From Planctomycetota bacterium (GTDB lineage Bacteria; Planctomycetota; Phycisphaerae; UBA1845; PWPN01), in NCBI GenBank assembly GCA_029550525.1, contig JAKPHF010000049.1:124001-188000 (forward strand): a DNA stretch of 64,000 bases. The letters are read 5' to 3'. Each line of letters opens with the position of its first letter. Position 1 is the stretch's first letter. The notes below the pieces were generated by a model. It saw only the letters and a list, made by a program, of their open reading frames with translations. It did no database searches and was not told the origin of the DNA. Both the position numbers and the translations under genes were made by a program. This document shows positions 1 through 10,927 of this stretch, in pieces.

Positions 1-1
1 C

Positions 2-553
2 GAAGGTGAGGTCTCGGCTTACATCCCGACGAACGTGATTTCGATCACCGACGGGCAGATCTACCTCGAGCCCGACCTGTTCTTCGCGGGCGTGCGGCCG
101 GCGATCAACGTGGGTATCAGCGTCTCGCGCGTGGGCGGTAAGGCCCAGATCAAGGCCATGAAGAAGGTGGCCGGCTCGCTGAGGCTCGACCTGGCGGCGT
201 ATCGCGATCTGGAGGCGTTCGCGCAGCTCGGCACGGAACTGGATCCCGCCACGCAGCGTCAGCTCGACCGCGGCAAGGCCATGGTCGAACTGCTCAAGCA
301 GGGCCAGTGCAAGCCGTATCACGTGGCCGACCAGGTGCTGAGCCTGTTCGCGGGCACGCGCGGATTCTGCGACGACCTGCCGATTAGCCGGATTGCGGAG
401 TTCGAGACGCGACTGCTCCAGCACATTCACGACGAGTTCCCGGAGGTGCGGGAAGAGATCATCCGAACGGGCGATCTGTCGGATGCGTTGGCCGAGAAGC
501 TGCGGGAGATCATCAAGAACTTCAAGCAGCGTTTCGTGGCCGAGAACAAGTAA
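2..553 (+). CDS. atpA: ATP synthase F1 subunit alpha, 3' end only
   Basis: This is the C-terminal 183 residues of the F1 alpha subunit, the non-catalytic nucleotide-binding subunit that forms the hexamer with beta. The gene starts before the window. The alpha/beta signature [14 protein letters not shown] lies near the start of the visible part and contains the SR dipeptide that holds the arginine finger. The downstream [13 protein letters not shown], LDRG and helical C-terminal region follow E. coli AtpA closely. The order with atpG, atpD and atpC downstream is that of a normal atp operon, except that an extra membrane-protein gene comes next. Confidence 0.97.
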   Translation, partial: EGEVSAYIPTNVISITDGQIYLEPDLFFAGVRPAINVGISVSRVGGKAQIKAMKKVAGSLRLDLAAYRDLEAFAQLGTELDPATQRQLDRGKAMVELLKQGQCKPYHVADQVLSLFAGTRGFCDDLPISRIAEFETRLLQHIHDEFPEVREEIIRTGDLSDALAEKLREIIKNFKQRFVAENK

Positions 554-666
554 CGGTCGGAAGTGACGTAGCGGCGAGCGTGCGGCGTGCTGCGTCGCCG
601 CCAGCCGCTATAGGCGGACGGCTCATCGGATCAGTTGGAGATCGACGACCCGACGGTTTTCACGGA

Positions 667-2514
667 ATGGCAGGACAATCGCCGGCATACCTGACCTCCG
701 AGCAGTTTGATTCCCCGACGTTCGGCGCTCGAATGGCGGCCGGCGGGGCGGTCCTGGTGGTGCTGGCGGCAACGCTCCTGCAGATTTCCCGCATCGGCGG
801 GCTCCAGCGAGAGAGCATCGCCAGCTTTGCCTACACGCAGGATGAGGCGTACGAGCAGCTGGTGATTGGCCGTGAACTGGCGGGCGTGGCGGGTTCGCGG
901 TCCGAACGGTTCGGCGACGCGACGCCCCTGACAGCGTCGGCTTCGCCGGGCTGGTCGCTCCTGATGGCCGTGCTCCTGGGCTTGCGGGTTCTATCGCCGG
1001 AGGCCGGGCGAAGTCTGGATGAGATCGCCCTGGTACCGCTGGTGGTGAACCTGGGGGCGGCCGCCGTGCTGCTTATGCTCGCCGGGCATTTGGTGCGTCG
1101 CGAGATCCGCAGCGGCTTGTGGATGTTCGTGATCCTGGTGGGCATGGCCCTGCTGATCCCCGTGCCGCCGCTGGCGCTGACGGGCATGGAACACTTGGCG
1201 CACGCCGTGCTCTTGCTGGCGGCGGTGGGTGCCGGGCTGCGGGCGGCGGATTACGAGAAGGCCTCGGTCGGCAGGACACTGCTCGCGACGGTGCTGATCT
1301 TCCTCAGCGTTTCGCTGCGGTACGAAAGCCTGGCGGCGCTGCTGGGGTTGGTGCTGTGGGGCTGGATTCAGCGGCGCTCGGGACGACAGGTGTGGCCGTT
1401 GGCGGCGGGTATCGCCGCAGTAGCGGCCGTGAGCTTGCACCTGGTCCGTCACGGCGGATCGGTGCTGCCCAACCCCGTCCTGGTGCATCTGGGCACGGTG
1501 TTCGAGGGCGGCTGGCGGAATTGGCCCACGAGCGTGCTCGAGCACGCGATCGAAAACCTCAGCCGCGTTCGCGTGCCGTGGATGCTGTTGATCGTGGGCA
1601 CGGTGCTGCTGGCGGGTTGGCGCGGGCGGACGCATTCGCCGGACGTGTTCGAGCGGCGTCGCGTGGGTTGGCTGTTCGTGTTTGTGGTCGCGGCCACGTG
1701 CCACCTGCTGGTGGGCCCGACGGACACGGAGAGTTTTCGACACGTTGCGTACTTGATTCCGCTGGGCGTGGTGGCCATCGCTCAGGCTGCCGCAGCCGGC
1801 ACCGTCGAGGATCGCGGGCGCTCGGTTCAGCCGGCGGGCGAAGGGGTGACCGCGGATGAACGTTCGGCCGTGACAGCCGCGCCACAGCCGTGGCGACGAG
1901 GAGCCGGGCTGATCGCCGTGGCGGCACTCGTTTCGATGGGCCTGGTGGCGCTGCCGGCGATCGATGCATTTTTCGATGCATCGCAGGCGGCCCGAGACGC
2001 CTATATACGCAATCGGCTCACCGCATCGTTCGTGCGGACGTACTACGGCGAAAGCGCCGTGGCGAGCAACGAGGTGGGGACGCTGAACTACGAGACGCGG
2101 GCCCGAGTGGTGGATCTGTCGGGCCAAGCGAATCAGGCGGTGGCACTCGCCCGGCTGCACGGCACGTACACCGCTGACGCCGTGTCGGAGATGGTCGATG
2201 CGGCCGGAGCGCCGGTTGCTCTGCTTCTCGGAGACGCCGGTGAGGTGCCCGTGCCGCAGAACTGGAAGCTTCTGGGCGGCTGGCATCGCGCCGGAGCCGA
2301 TCGCCGTTCCGCGTCGGCCGTGCAATTGTACTCGGTGAGCCCGGACCTGGAGACCGATGCCCGCATGATCCTCCGGCTGTTCAGCGAGGGGCAGCGACGC
2401 GGGATCGAGTTCTGGTTCGTCGAGGACGATGCGTTGCCCGGGACGCGGCCGGAGGCGCTCCAGGTGGACGGTGCTCGGGAAACGAACGATCGAGAGCGTC
2501 ACGAAGGCGCTTAG
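667..2514 (+). CDS. polytopic membrane protein, glycosyltransferase-39-like
   Basis: An integral membrane protein of about 615 residues with a run of about ten hydrophobic segments and a soluble C-terminal part of roughly 170 residues. The pattern of an early acidic Tyr/Asp loop (TQDEAYEQL), many Leu/Val/Ala helices and a C-terminal lumenal-like domain resembles lipid-linked-sugar glycosyltransferases of the GT39/ArnT/arabinofuranosyltransferase type. That is a fold-level guess and the substrate is unknown. The gene sits between atpA and atpG, an unusual place. The frame also allows a GTG start at 580, but the first 29 residues there look non-coding, so ATG 667 is preferred. The gene around 29.5-31.4 kb has a similar architecture. 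Confidence 0.75.
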   Translation: MAGQSPAYLTSEQFDSPTFGARMAAGGAVLVVLAATLLQISRIGGLQRESIASFAYTQDEAYEQLVIGRELAGVAGSRSERFGDATPLTASASPGWSLLMAVLLGLRVLSPEAGRSLDEIALVPLVVNLGAAAVLLMLAGHLVRREIRSGLWMFVILVGMALLIPVPPLALTGMEHLAHAVLLLAAVGAGLRAADYEKASVGRTLLATVLIFLSVSLRYESLAALLGLVLWGWIQRRSGRQVWPLAAGIAAVAAVSLHLVRHGGSVLPNPVLVHLGTVFEGGWRNWPTSVLEHAIENLSRVRVPWMLLIVGTVLLAGWRGRTHSPDVFERRRVGWLFVFVVAATCHLLVGPTDTESFRHVAYLIPLGVVAIAQAAAAGTVEDRGRSVQPAGEGVTADERSAVTAAPQPWRRGAGLIAVAALVSMGLVALPAIDAFFDASQAARDAYIRNRLTASFVRTYYGESAVASNEVGTLNYETRARVVDLSGQANQAVALARLHGTYTADAVSEMVDAAGAPVALLLGDAGEVPVPQNWKLLGGWHRAGADRRSASAVQLYSVSPDLETDARMILRLFSEGQRRGIEFWFVEDDALPGTRPEALQVDGARETNDRERHEGA

Positions 2515-2603
2515 CTGGGAGAGCTCTGGATGACCAGGCAGTCCGGTTCGCCGGGTTGCCGTCGAATCCGTAGGTTTTTGCTAAGAAAGGCGGCGAGGGC
2601 CGC

Positions 2604-3494
2604 ATGGCCAAGGCACGAGCAATCGGAAAACGACGCAAGGCGGTTCAAAACATCCGCAAGATCACCCGGACCATGCAGTTGATCGCGACGGCGCGGTTCC
2701 AGTCGGCATTCAACCGCGCGACGGCGACCAAGCCCTACGTGGAGAGCATCGCCCGGCTGGTCGAGGAACTGTCGCGATCGCAGGGCGACATCGGGCATCC
2801 CTTGCTGCGGACGACCGAGGAATCGGGCAAGTCGATCCTGCTGGTGCTCACCAGCAATCGGGGGTTGTGCGGCGGTTACAACGCAGCGCTCCTGCGGGTG
2901 GCCATGGATCATCTGCGGGCGGAAGAAAACGCTGGTCGGGAAGTCGAACTGCACGTGGTGGGCAAGAAGGGCATCGCCTACTTTCGCTTCCTGGGTCGCA
3001 AGATCGCCTGGACGGCCACGCACTTCGAAGGAACGCCCGCCTACGCGGAGGTCGAGAAGATCGCGCAGGCGATGATGGACCGCTACGTGGCTCAGCAGGT
3101 GGACCGCGTGGCGGTCGCGTACACGCGGTTCGTCTCGGCGAGCCTGCAGTACCCCGAGGTGATGCAGTTGCTGCCCATTGCCCGGCCGGCCCCCGCGGCG
3201 GCGGGCACACAGCCGCCCGGTGCGGTCGAAACGCCCGTCGAATTCGAGTATTCACCGCCCGCCGACGTACTGCTGGGCGAACTGTTGCCCGAAATGGTCA
3301 AGGTGCGAGTCTTTCAGTGTTTCAACGATGCGGCGGTCAGCGAGCAGACGGCGCGCATGGTGGCCATGAAGGCGGCGACCGACGCGGCGGGCGACATGAT
3401 CAGGGGACTGACGCAGCGACTCAATCGGGCCCGCCAGTCGCAGATCACGTTGGAACTGCTGGACATCGTGGCCGGGGCGGAGGCATTGGCATGA
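2604..3494 (+). CDS. atpG: ATP synthase F1 subunit gamma
   Basis: The central rotor stalk of F1, 296 residues, close to the usual 285-295. The N-terminal helix carries the family pattern IRKITRTMQLIATARF, the mid-protein Rossmann-like part has LTSNRGLCGGYN, and the C terminus ends in the second coiled-coil helix ITLELLDIVAGAEAL. All match known AtpG proteins. A Pro/Ala-rich insertion near residues 193-215 is longer than in E. coli. The stop codon overlaps the ATG of the next gene (ATGA), so translation of the following SGNH lipoprotein is probably coupled to gamma. Confidence 0.96.
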   Translation: MAKARAIGKRRKAVQNIRKITRTMQLIATARFQSAFNRATATKPYVESIARLVEELSRSQGDIGHPLLRTTEESGKSILLVLTSNRGLCGGYNAALLRVAMDHLRAEENAGREVELHVVGKKGIAYFRFLGRKIAWTATHFEGTPAYAEVEKIAQAMMDRYVAQQVDRVAVAYTRFVSASLQYPEVMQLLPIARPAPAAAGTQPPGAVETPVEFEYSPPADVLLGELLPEMVKVRVFQCFNDAAVSEQTARMVAMKAATDAAGDMIRGLTQRLNRARQSQITLELLDIVAGAEALA

Positions 3495-4223
3495 ACCGAT
3501 CGATTCTGACAGGAGTGATGGCATTGGTGTTGGCAGGGGCGAGCGGCTGTAGCAGTCTGCGAATCAAACCGGGCGACCAGATTGTGGCGATGGGCGACAG
3601 CATCACGCAGGCCGGCGGCTACCTGCGGGTGATCGACGCCGTCTTCGCTCAGCAGTACCCGGACATGAAGATTCCGCGGATCATCAACGCGGGGATCAGC
3701 GGCGAAAAAGCCGAGGACATGGTCAAGCGGTTCGAACGCGACGTGATCGCCCGCAACCCGAATATCGTGACCATCAGCGTGGGCATCAACGACGTATGGC
3801 ACCGGATGGATCGGCCGCACGACCCTGCGGTGCTCGAGGAATATTCCCGAAACGTCGACCGGATGGTGGTCATGGCCCAGGAGACGGGGGCTCGCGTGAT
3901 CCTGCTGTCGCCGACGGTGATCGAGGAGAAGCCCGGGGCCGAGGGCAACCAGCGATTGAAGCTGTACATCCAGGCCGGTCAGGAGATCGCCCGCCGGCGG
4001 AAGGCGGATTACGTCAACCTGCACGAGATGTTCCTCGAGGAGATCGAGAAACGCGATCGGCAGCGGGCCGCCGGCGCCTCCGAGTCGGCCGGGCCGCTCA
4101 CCACCGACGGCGTCCACATGACGGCGGAGGGCGACAAATTGATGGCTCTCGGGGTACTGCGGGCCTTGGGGGTTCCGGACGAGAAAGTCCGTGCCACGGA
4201 CCTGAGCGGGGTGTTTGGGAAAT

Positions 4224-4225
<2 letters not shown>
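3491..4225 (+). CDS. SGNH/GDSL-family hydrolase lipoprotein
   Basis: A 244-residue exported esterase/lipase-fold protein. The N terminus is a lipoprotein signal with the Cys at residue 20 (AGASGC). The four SGNH blocks are present: GDSIT with nucleophile Ser37, Gly in NAGISGE near residue 68, GIND with Asn100, and DGVH giving Asp206 and His209. Family knowledge suggests hydrolysis of acyl or acetyl esters, often on carbohydrates; the substrate cannot be read from the sequence. It starts inside the atpG stop codon and lies between atpG and atpD, which is not a usual atp operon member. A composite repeat separates it from atpD. Confidence 0.9.
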
Positions 4226-5777
<1,552 letters not shown>

Positions 5778-5846
5778 CCTGCGAACCGAATCGTTCCGCC
5801 GGACGCCGCCGGGACGGGCACCCGTGGTTGAAGTTGGATCTGTACT

Positions 5847-6245
5847 ATGGCCAAGCAACAGCAACTGCAGTTCAGTCTGATCACGCCGGAGTCGAAGGTG
5901 TTCGAGGGACCGGCGGACTTCGTGGCCATCCCCGCCCATGACGGCGAGATCGGCATCCTGCCCGAGCGGGCGCCTCTCGTGGTGCAGTTGGGGGCGGGCC
6001 GGCTGCGGCTCCGCACGGACCAGACCGAGCAGTCCTGGTTCGTGGATGCGGGCTTCGCGCAGGTGGTCGATAACCGGGTGGTCGTCCTCACCCAGAAGGC
6101 GATGCGTCCCGCGGACATCGATCGCGACGCCGCCATGGCGGACCTGGAGCGGGCGCGGATGATGCCCACCATCGACGACGAAAGTGTCCGAAGAAGGACC
6201 CGCGTGGAGGCGAGCGCCCGGGCGCGGTTGCGGTTGTCGTCGTAA
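5847..6245 (+). CDS. atpC: ATP synthase F1 subunit epsilon
   Basis: A 132-residue epsilon subunit of the central stalk. The N-terminal beta-sandwich shows the family pattern SLITPESKVFEG, PAHDGEIGILPERAPLV and FVDAGFAQVVDNRVVVLT. The C-terminal helical hairpin follows (DIDRDAAMADLERAR) but is short and Arg-rich at its end. Such a short C-terminal domain may weaken the ATPase-inhibitory role known for long epsilon subunits; this is inference. It is the last gene of the operon, and a hairpin terminator lies about 150 bp downstream. Confidence 0.95.
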   Translation: MAKQQQLQFSLITPESKVFEGPADFVAIPAHDGEIGILPERAPLVVQLGAGRLRLRTDQTEQSWFVDAGFAQVVDNRVVVLTQKAMRPADIDRDAAMADLERARMMPTIDDESVRRRTRVEASARARLRLSS

Positions 6246-6396
6246 AATACGTTCCCTTGTTTGTTCCCTTCCGTCGCGTGGTTTAGCCCCGTCGCGTGCG
6301 ACGAGGACTCCTCCGGTGCGACGGGGATCTGTCGTGGTCGGATGGGAACTCGCGGTTTCGGGAACGTGGGTCCGGAAACACGAGAAAGAACGCGAC

Positions 6397-6427
6397 AAAC
6401 CCGCGGTCACGTGGTGGCCGCGGGTTT
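6397..6427 (+). terminator. rho-independent-type terminator of the atp operon
   Basis: A perfect ten-base stem AAACCCGCGG pairs with CCGCGGGTTT around an 11-base loop. T-rich sequence (TTTTGTTT) follows at the 3' side. It lies about 150 bp after atpC and before the next lipoprotein gene. Confidence 0.8.
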
Positions 6428-6492
6428 TGTTTCGCGTGGGCTTCCTCAAGCCTTGCGCCGGGTCTGGCCGATCCTTTACAATGAGGATGGCC

Positions 6493-6762
6493 ATGTCGAA
6501 AAAAGCAACCCGGCATCGATGGTACGTGTGGATTCTGGTCAGCGTGGCAGCCCTGGCCGGCGGGTGTGACAACTACGGCTGGCTGAGCCTGAACATCGTC
6601 ATCCCGCTCGGGCTGGACGGCGACGTCGGGCTGCTGAACCCGTTCGGCGAGGGCTCGATCTTCGCTCCGCCACAGAACGGGACTGATAACGAGCCGCCGC
6701 TCCCCATCATCATTCCGGAAGACCCCGGCGGCGGGGGCAATCCGGGCGGAACCAACTCCTGA
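6493..6762 (+). CDS. small lipoprotein of unknown function
   Basis: An 89-residue protein with a basic start (MSKKATRHRW), a hydrophobic stretch and a lipobox-like LAGGC with Cys25, so probably a lipid-anchored envelope protein. The mature part is Gly/Pro/Asn-rich and ends in a low-complexity GGGGNPGGTNS tail; no family was recognised. ATG 6493 is preferred because GAGG sits six bases upstream; ATGs at 6481 and 6487 are in frame. It ends 13 bp before the dehydratase gene and is probably co-transcribed with it. A possible TTGCGC-N18-TACAAT promoter (6453-6482) would leave almost no leader for this start. Confidence 0.6.
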   Translation: MSKKATRHRWYVWILVSVAALAGGCDNYGWLSLNIVIPLGLDGDVGLLNPFGEGSIFAPPQNGTDNEPPLPIIIPEDPGGGGNPGGTNS

Positions 6763-6775
6763 GAAAGCCCGACCC

Positions 6776-7891
6776 ATGCGGATCGCGAACTATCGACTGC
6801 TCCACGTCCGGCCGCGCTTCCTGCTCGTGCGGATCGAGACGGACACCGGCCTGGTCGGGTGGGGCGAGGCCACGCTGGAGGGTAACTCACTCGCCGTGGC
6901 CGCGGCCGTCGATCAGCTCATGGCCATGATTGAGGGCGAGGATCCCCGCCGCATCGAGCATCTATGGCAGCGCATGTACCGCGCCGGGTTCTATCGCGGC
7001 GGGCCCGTGCTATGTAGTGCGATCTCCGGGGTCGAGCATGCTCTGTGGGACATCCTCGGCAAGTCGCTCAACGTGCCGGTTCACGTGCTTCTGGGCGGGG
7101 CGGTGCGCGACCGCATTCGCATGTACGGCCAGATTCACGGCAACACGCCGGATGCCGTGCTGGAGCAGTACCGCCAGCGCCGTGCGGAGGGGCTGACCGC
7201 CTTCAAGCTGCCCATTCCCGGGCCGGTCAAAGTGATCGACACCCCCGCCACGGTGGAGCGGCTGACGGCCATCCTGGCCGCCCTCCGCGAAGAGGCGGGT
7301 GACGACGTCGATTTCGCCCTGGATGCGCACGGTCGACTCAGCCCGGCCATGTCCATCCAGGTCGCGGCAGCGCTGGCCCCGTACCGGCCCATGTTCCTGG
7401 AAGAGCCCTGCCTGCCCGAGAACGTCGATGCCATGGTGACCATCGCGCGATCGACGACCGTTCCGATCGCCACCGGTGAGCGGCTCATGACCCGATGGGG
7501 CTTTCGCGAGGTGATCGAAAAGCAGGCGGCGACGATTCTACAGCCCGACCCGGCGCACGTGGGCGGCATCCTGGAGACGCGCAAGGTGGCGGCCATGGGC
7601 GAAACCTACTACATGGCCGTCGCACCGCATTGCCCGTTGAGCGCAGTGGCGCTGGCGGCATGCCTGCAAGTCGATGCGGTCCTGCCCAACTTCCTCGTGC
7701 AGGAGTTCGTCACGCTGGGCGAGGACCTGCTGGTGGAGCCGTTCAAGCTGGAGGACGGCCACCTGCCCGTGCCCCAGGGGCCGGGGCTGGGCATCGAGAT
7801 CGACGAGACGAAACTCGAAAGCCTGATCTACGACGGTCGATGGCGCACGCCCGAGTACCGCCACGACGACGGCTCCGTGGCGGACTGGTAA
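6776..7891 (+). CDS. dgoD: enolase-superfamily sugar-acid dehydratase, D-galactonate dehydratase type
   Basis: A 371-residue mandelate-racemase/muconate-lactonizing-type enzyme. The capping domain (about 1-115) is followed by a barrel carrying the metal ligands Asp183, Glu209 (LEEP) and Glu235 (TGER), with catalytic His185 (DAHGR) and His285 (APHCPL). These positions coincide with those I recall for E. coli DgoD, which dehydrates D-galactonate to 2-keto-3-deoxygalactonate. The motifs support a DgoD-like acid-sugar dehydratase strongly, but the exact sugar acid is not proven because related gluconate and arabinonate enzymes share them. No kinase or aldolase of the De Ley-Doudoroff path is adjacent. 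Confidence 0.85.
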   Translation: MRIANYRLLHVRPRFLLVRIETDTGLVGWGEATLEGNSLAVAAAVDQLMAMIEGEDPRRIEHLWQRMYRAGFYRGGPVLCSAISGVEHALWDILGKSLNVPVHVLLGGAVRDRIRMYGQIHGNTPDAVLEQYRQRRAEGLTAFKLPIPGPVKVIDTPATVERLTAILAALREEAGDDVDFALDAHGRLSPAMSIQVAAALAPYRPMFLEEPCLPENVDAMVTIARSTTVPIATGERLMTRWGFREVIEKQAATILQPDPAHVGGILETRKVAAMGETYYMAVAPHCPLSAVALAACLQVDAVLPNFLVQEFVTLGEDLLVEPFKLEDGHLPVPQGPGLGIEIDETKLESLIYDGRWRTPEYRHDDGSVADW

Positions 7892-7907
7892 GCGGTGAGA
7901 ATGTCAG

Positions 7908-7996
7908 AAAGTGACAAAGTGTGAAAGGGCCCGTGTCCGGCTGTCTTTCACCCCTGTTTCACGTTCCCACATTCCCACCTTCCCACGTTCCCACAC
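7908..7996. repeat. short tandem repeats between convergent genes
   Basis: The left part has GTGACAAAG/TGTGAAAGG units and the right part has TTCCCAC units repeated about every eight or nine bases. In addition GTGAAAG (7921-7927) can pair with CTTTCAC (7945-7951), giving a hairpin between two convergent genes that may end transcription from either side. Confidence 0.55.
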
Positions 7997-7999
7997 CTC

Positions 8000-9430
8000 T
8001 CACGCCATATCGTGCGACAGCTCGTGCAGCAGCTCCACGATGGGCACCTTCGACCCGCAGACGTCCGCACACTTGCCGCAACTGTTGCACAACCGGGCCG
8101 GGTCGTAGCCCGCCTGCTGGTATAGTTCGCGGGCCAGGTCACGGTCGTTGTACTGATGCAGGTAGGCGTGGTAGCGGATCATGTCGGTGACCGCGATGTG
8201 CTCGGGGCAGTGTGTCGTGCAGTCGCCGCACAGATGACACGCTCCGGCAGTCTCCAGCTTGACGATGGCCTCGAGCTGCCGGCGGGCTGAAGCGGACAAG
8301 TGCACGGTGGCCAGCGGCACGTCCTTGTCCAGTTCCTCCATGCTCTCGATGGCGATGATCGCGGCGTCGATCAAGCCGTCGGTCAGATGGAGCATGTAGA
8401 GCTTGGCTCGTTCCCACTCGTTGTACTTGCGAGCCTCCATCAGATCGCTGAACTTCTTTTCATCGACGTTGACCGGGCGGTTGACGATGCCCTTGGTCTT
8501 CATCGCCACGATCCCGACGTCCTGCTTCTTGAGGGCCTCGAGCTCGGGCCGCAGCCGGACGAAGCTTTCCGGATTGACGCCGGGCATGATGAGATCGATC
8601 TTCCACGGTCCGCGTTCGTTGGCGGCAGCGGCAGCGGCCAGAACCTCCTTCTGGTGGGTGTGCGTGCTGAAGCCGAAATGCTTGGCCTTGCCGGCCTTGT
8701 TCGCTTTCTCGAAGGCCTCCCAGACTTCGATGCAGTCGAAGATCCAGGGGATCTCGACGCCGTGCATGAAATAGGCGTCGACGTGGTCGGTGCCCAAACG
8801 CGTCAGCGACTCGTCGAGCTGGCGGAGATACATTTCTGCCATGCGTTTGCCGGCGGCTCGCAGATCGGGCTTTTCGCCGGTGGCCTTCTCCTTTTCGACG
8901 GCCGCGTTGTGATAGCGCAGAAGGTCGCCTTTTTCGCTATCTTTGCCCGCCACTTCGTCGAACTTCTGGCTGCCGAGGTAGGCCTTCATCGCGGCCACAT
9001 AGAGCTTGCGGACCTCGTCATCGATCTTCGCGTAGCCGGCGATGTTGCTGGCCTTGCTGGTGACCCACAGGTCCTTGCGATACTCCTTGAGGAACTCCTT
9101 CATGTTGACTTCGGAGTTGCCGTAACCCCGGGCGGTGTCGAAGTAGTTGATGCCGCGGGCCAGCTCGCGAGGCCAGATGTTGGTCTGGTTGCCGGCCTTG
9201 CCGCCCAGACCCGACACGATCCGGCTGACCATGAAGTTGGTCCGGCCCAGCCGAACGTAGCTCATGTCCGGGGACTTACTCCGCCAGATGAGGTCCTTGG
9301 GATCGACCTTGGGCTTTTCGGACGATGGCGCCGGGTCGGCGGCATGGGCTGCGGCTGCCATCGCGCCGATGCCGGCGGCGGTCGTCTTCAAAAACTGACG
9401 GCGATCCAGCGAGTCTCCGTAATGCGACAT
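8000..9430 (-). CDS. Tat-exported aldo/keto reductase with C-terminal 4Fe-4S motifs
   Basis: A 476-residue oxidoreductase. The N terminus has a twin-arginine signal (RRQFLKTT then an Ala-rich stretch). The barrel shows aldo/keto-reductase features: FDTARGYG with Asp and Tyr, a SKAS lysine, and an FMHG histidine. The last 90 residues hold two cysteine clusters, CHLCGDCTTHC and CNSCGKCADVC, typical of 4Fe-4S binding. An unusual insert of about 50 residues rich in Lys/Glu lies in the first third. ATG 9430 is chosen because GGGAGG lies seven bases upstream and it places the Tat motif at the start. The reaction is unknown; planctomycetes carry many such exported Fe-S reductases. Confidence 0.88.
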   Translation of the reverse strand: MSHYGDSLDRRQFLKTTAAGIGAMAAAAHAADPAPSSEKPKVDPKDLIWRSKSPDMSYVRLGRTNFMVSRIVSGLGGKAGNQTNIWPRELARGINYFDTARGYGNSEVNMKEFLKEYRKDLWVTSKASNIAGYAKIDDEVRKLYVAAMKAYLGSQKFDEVAGKDSEKGDLLRYHNAAVEKEKATGEKPDLRAAGKRMAEMYLRQLDESLTRLGTDHVDAYFMHGVEIPWIFDCIEVWEAFEKANKAGKAKHFGFSTHTHQKEVLAAAAAANERGPWKIDLIMPGVNPESFVRLRPELEALKKQDVGIVAMKTKGIVNRPVNVDEKKFSDLMEARKYNEWERAKLYMLHLTDGLIDAAIIAIESMEELDKDVPLATVHLSASARRQLEAIVKLETAGACHLCGDCTTHCPEHIAVTDMIRYHAYLHQYNDRDLARELYQQAGYDPARLCNSCGKCADVCGSKVPIVELLHELSHDMA

Positions 9431-9628
9431 GCAGAATCCTCCCAGGCAAACAGTGAGTCCGGTTTTTCGCGAAGTCAGGGGTTTCTCGCCCGATTTGACA
9501 GGACGGGCGCACCAAGCCCTCCGGGCATGAACCAAGTATAGGCATCTACCAGTATAAAGTTGGCACCGCTCGCCGGACAACCGGATCGGATCGGCCAAGC
9601 CCCCGCACGAGAACGGACAGGTGGAAGG

Positions 9629-10900
9629 TCACTTCTCGGCCTGTTCGGCTGGGTCGGAAGTTGTTAGCGGCGGCGGGGCGGGTCGAGGGGCGGCAGCTAC
9701 GACCGCCTCGACGAACTCCGCGACGGGCCGAACCGTCGCCTTTTTCACCAGCGAGTCGATGTGCTCCTGGCTGAGCTTGTTGAACTGCTCGTCCTTGACT
9801 CGCTCGATGATCTTAGGCTGGGCGTCCTCGAACGAGATCTGCTGGCGAGGCGTCCGCTTGCCGCAACGGACCAGGAAGACGGCTTCTTCCGTTTCGATAA
9901 CGTCACTTGTCCCGTTTTCGGGCAGCGTAAAGAGGACTTCAGCGGCCTTGGCCCAACGGCCCTGGAGTGTGCCCGGGCTGATCTCACCCCAGGCTCCGCC
10001 CTGAGCGGCCTTGACGCCCTTGCTGTAGGCGCGGGCCACCGCCGGGAACTCCACGCCGCTGTCCAGCTCCTCGCGGGCTCGGCGGATGCGGGCGACCGCC
10101 CGGGCGCGAGCGGCGTCGATCTCGGCCTTCGTCGCGGTTTCTCGCGGCTTGCCGAGCATGCTATCGACGGGGATCTCGATGAGATTCAATTCGGCCCGCT
10201 CGGGCGTAGTGAACTCGTCCAGGTGATGTTGATAGTATTCGAACAGTTCGCGGCGAGGCGGCTCACGCAAGAGGGGCTTGTACTTGTCCCGCATATATTG
10301 CGTGACCATAACTTGTCGCTTGATCCGGTTCTTCACGTCGTCTCGCGTCAGTTCGAGGGCTTTGAGGTACGCCTCGTATCGGGCGTAGACACCCTGGAAC
10401 CGGTCGGTCACGATTTCCTTGATCCGCCGGTCGGCTTCCTTGTCGAACGCTTCAACCGCCTTTTCGGGATAGTGATTCGCGGCTTCCTGATAAATCAGCA
10501 GCGTACTGACGTGCAGATCGATCTGGCGGCGGATGGTCCGGCGCAGGTTGGAGTAGTAGAGCTGGGGGGGCAACTGCTTGGCGTCTTTCTCCAGTTCCGC
10601 CAGGATGGGCTCGAGGATCTCGGGTACGGTGACGGTATCCCCGTTGACGAAGAGCACCGGGCTGCCGACCGGACCGGGGCCGGACGTCGGCGTAGGCTGG
10701 CTGCTCGCCGAAGGTTCAACCTCGCGGCGGGCCGGCGTGCGAGAGTGGGTATCGGGATGATATCGCTCGGAGTGGGCGGCGGCGTGATCGGCGCGCCGGG
10801 GACCGGTCTTCGGCTGATCGCAGGCGACAGCTCCCAGCAGGCACGAGGCCGCGATCCAAGCGAAACACTTCTTCGGGATGGCGGCTGAACGGAAAATCAT
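9629..10900 (-). CDS. parvulin/SurA-type peptidyl-prolyl isomerase lipoprotein
   Basis: A 423-residue exported protein. The signal peptide ends at Cys27 (GAVAC), suggesting a lipoprotein. A Pro/Ser/Thr linker follows, then a SurA-like helical chaperone region (about 85-230) and a parvulin domain (about 240-370) with the family elements FPAVARAYSKG, GGAWGEISPG and FTLPENGTSDVIETE. The likely role is folding of envelope proteins. The C terminus is Pro-rich. It starts 27 bp after the mfd stop on the same strand, so the two genes probably form an operon. Confidence 0.87.
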   Translation of the reverse strand: MIFRSAAIPKKCFAWIAASCLLGAVACDQPKTGPRRADHAAAHSERYHPDTHSRTPARREVEPSASSQPTPTSGPGPVGSPVLFVNGDTVTVPEILEPILAELEKDAKQLPPQLYYSNLRRTIRRQIDLHVSTLLIYQEAANHYPEKAVEAFDKEADRRIKEIVTDRFQGVYARYEAYLKALELTRDDVKNRIKRQVMVTQYMRDKYKPLLREPPRRELFEYYQHHLDEFTTPERAELNLIEIPVDSMLGKPRETATKAEIDAARARAVARIRRAREELDSGVEFPAVARAYSKGVKAAQGGAWGEISPGTLQGRWAKAAEVLFTLPENGTSDVIETEEAVFLVRCGKRTPRQQISFEDAQPKIIERVKDEQFNKLSQEHIDSLVKKATVRPVAEFVEAVVAAAPRPAPPPLTTSDPAEQAEK

Positions 10901-10927
10901 GGGCGTCGTTCCCCAGGCGACCAGGAA

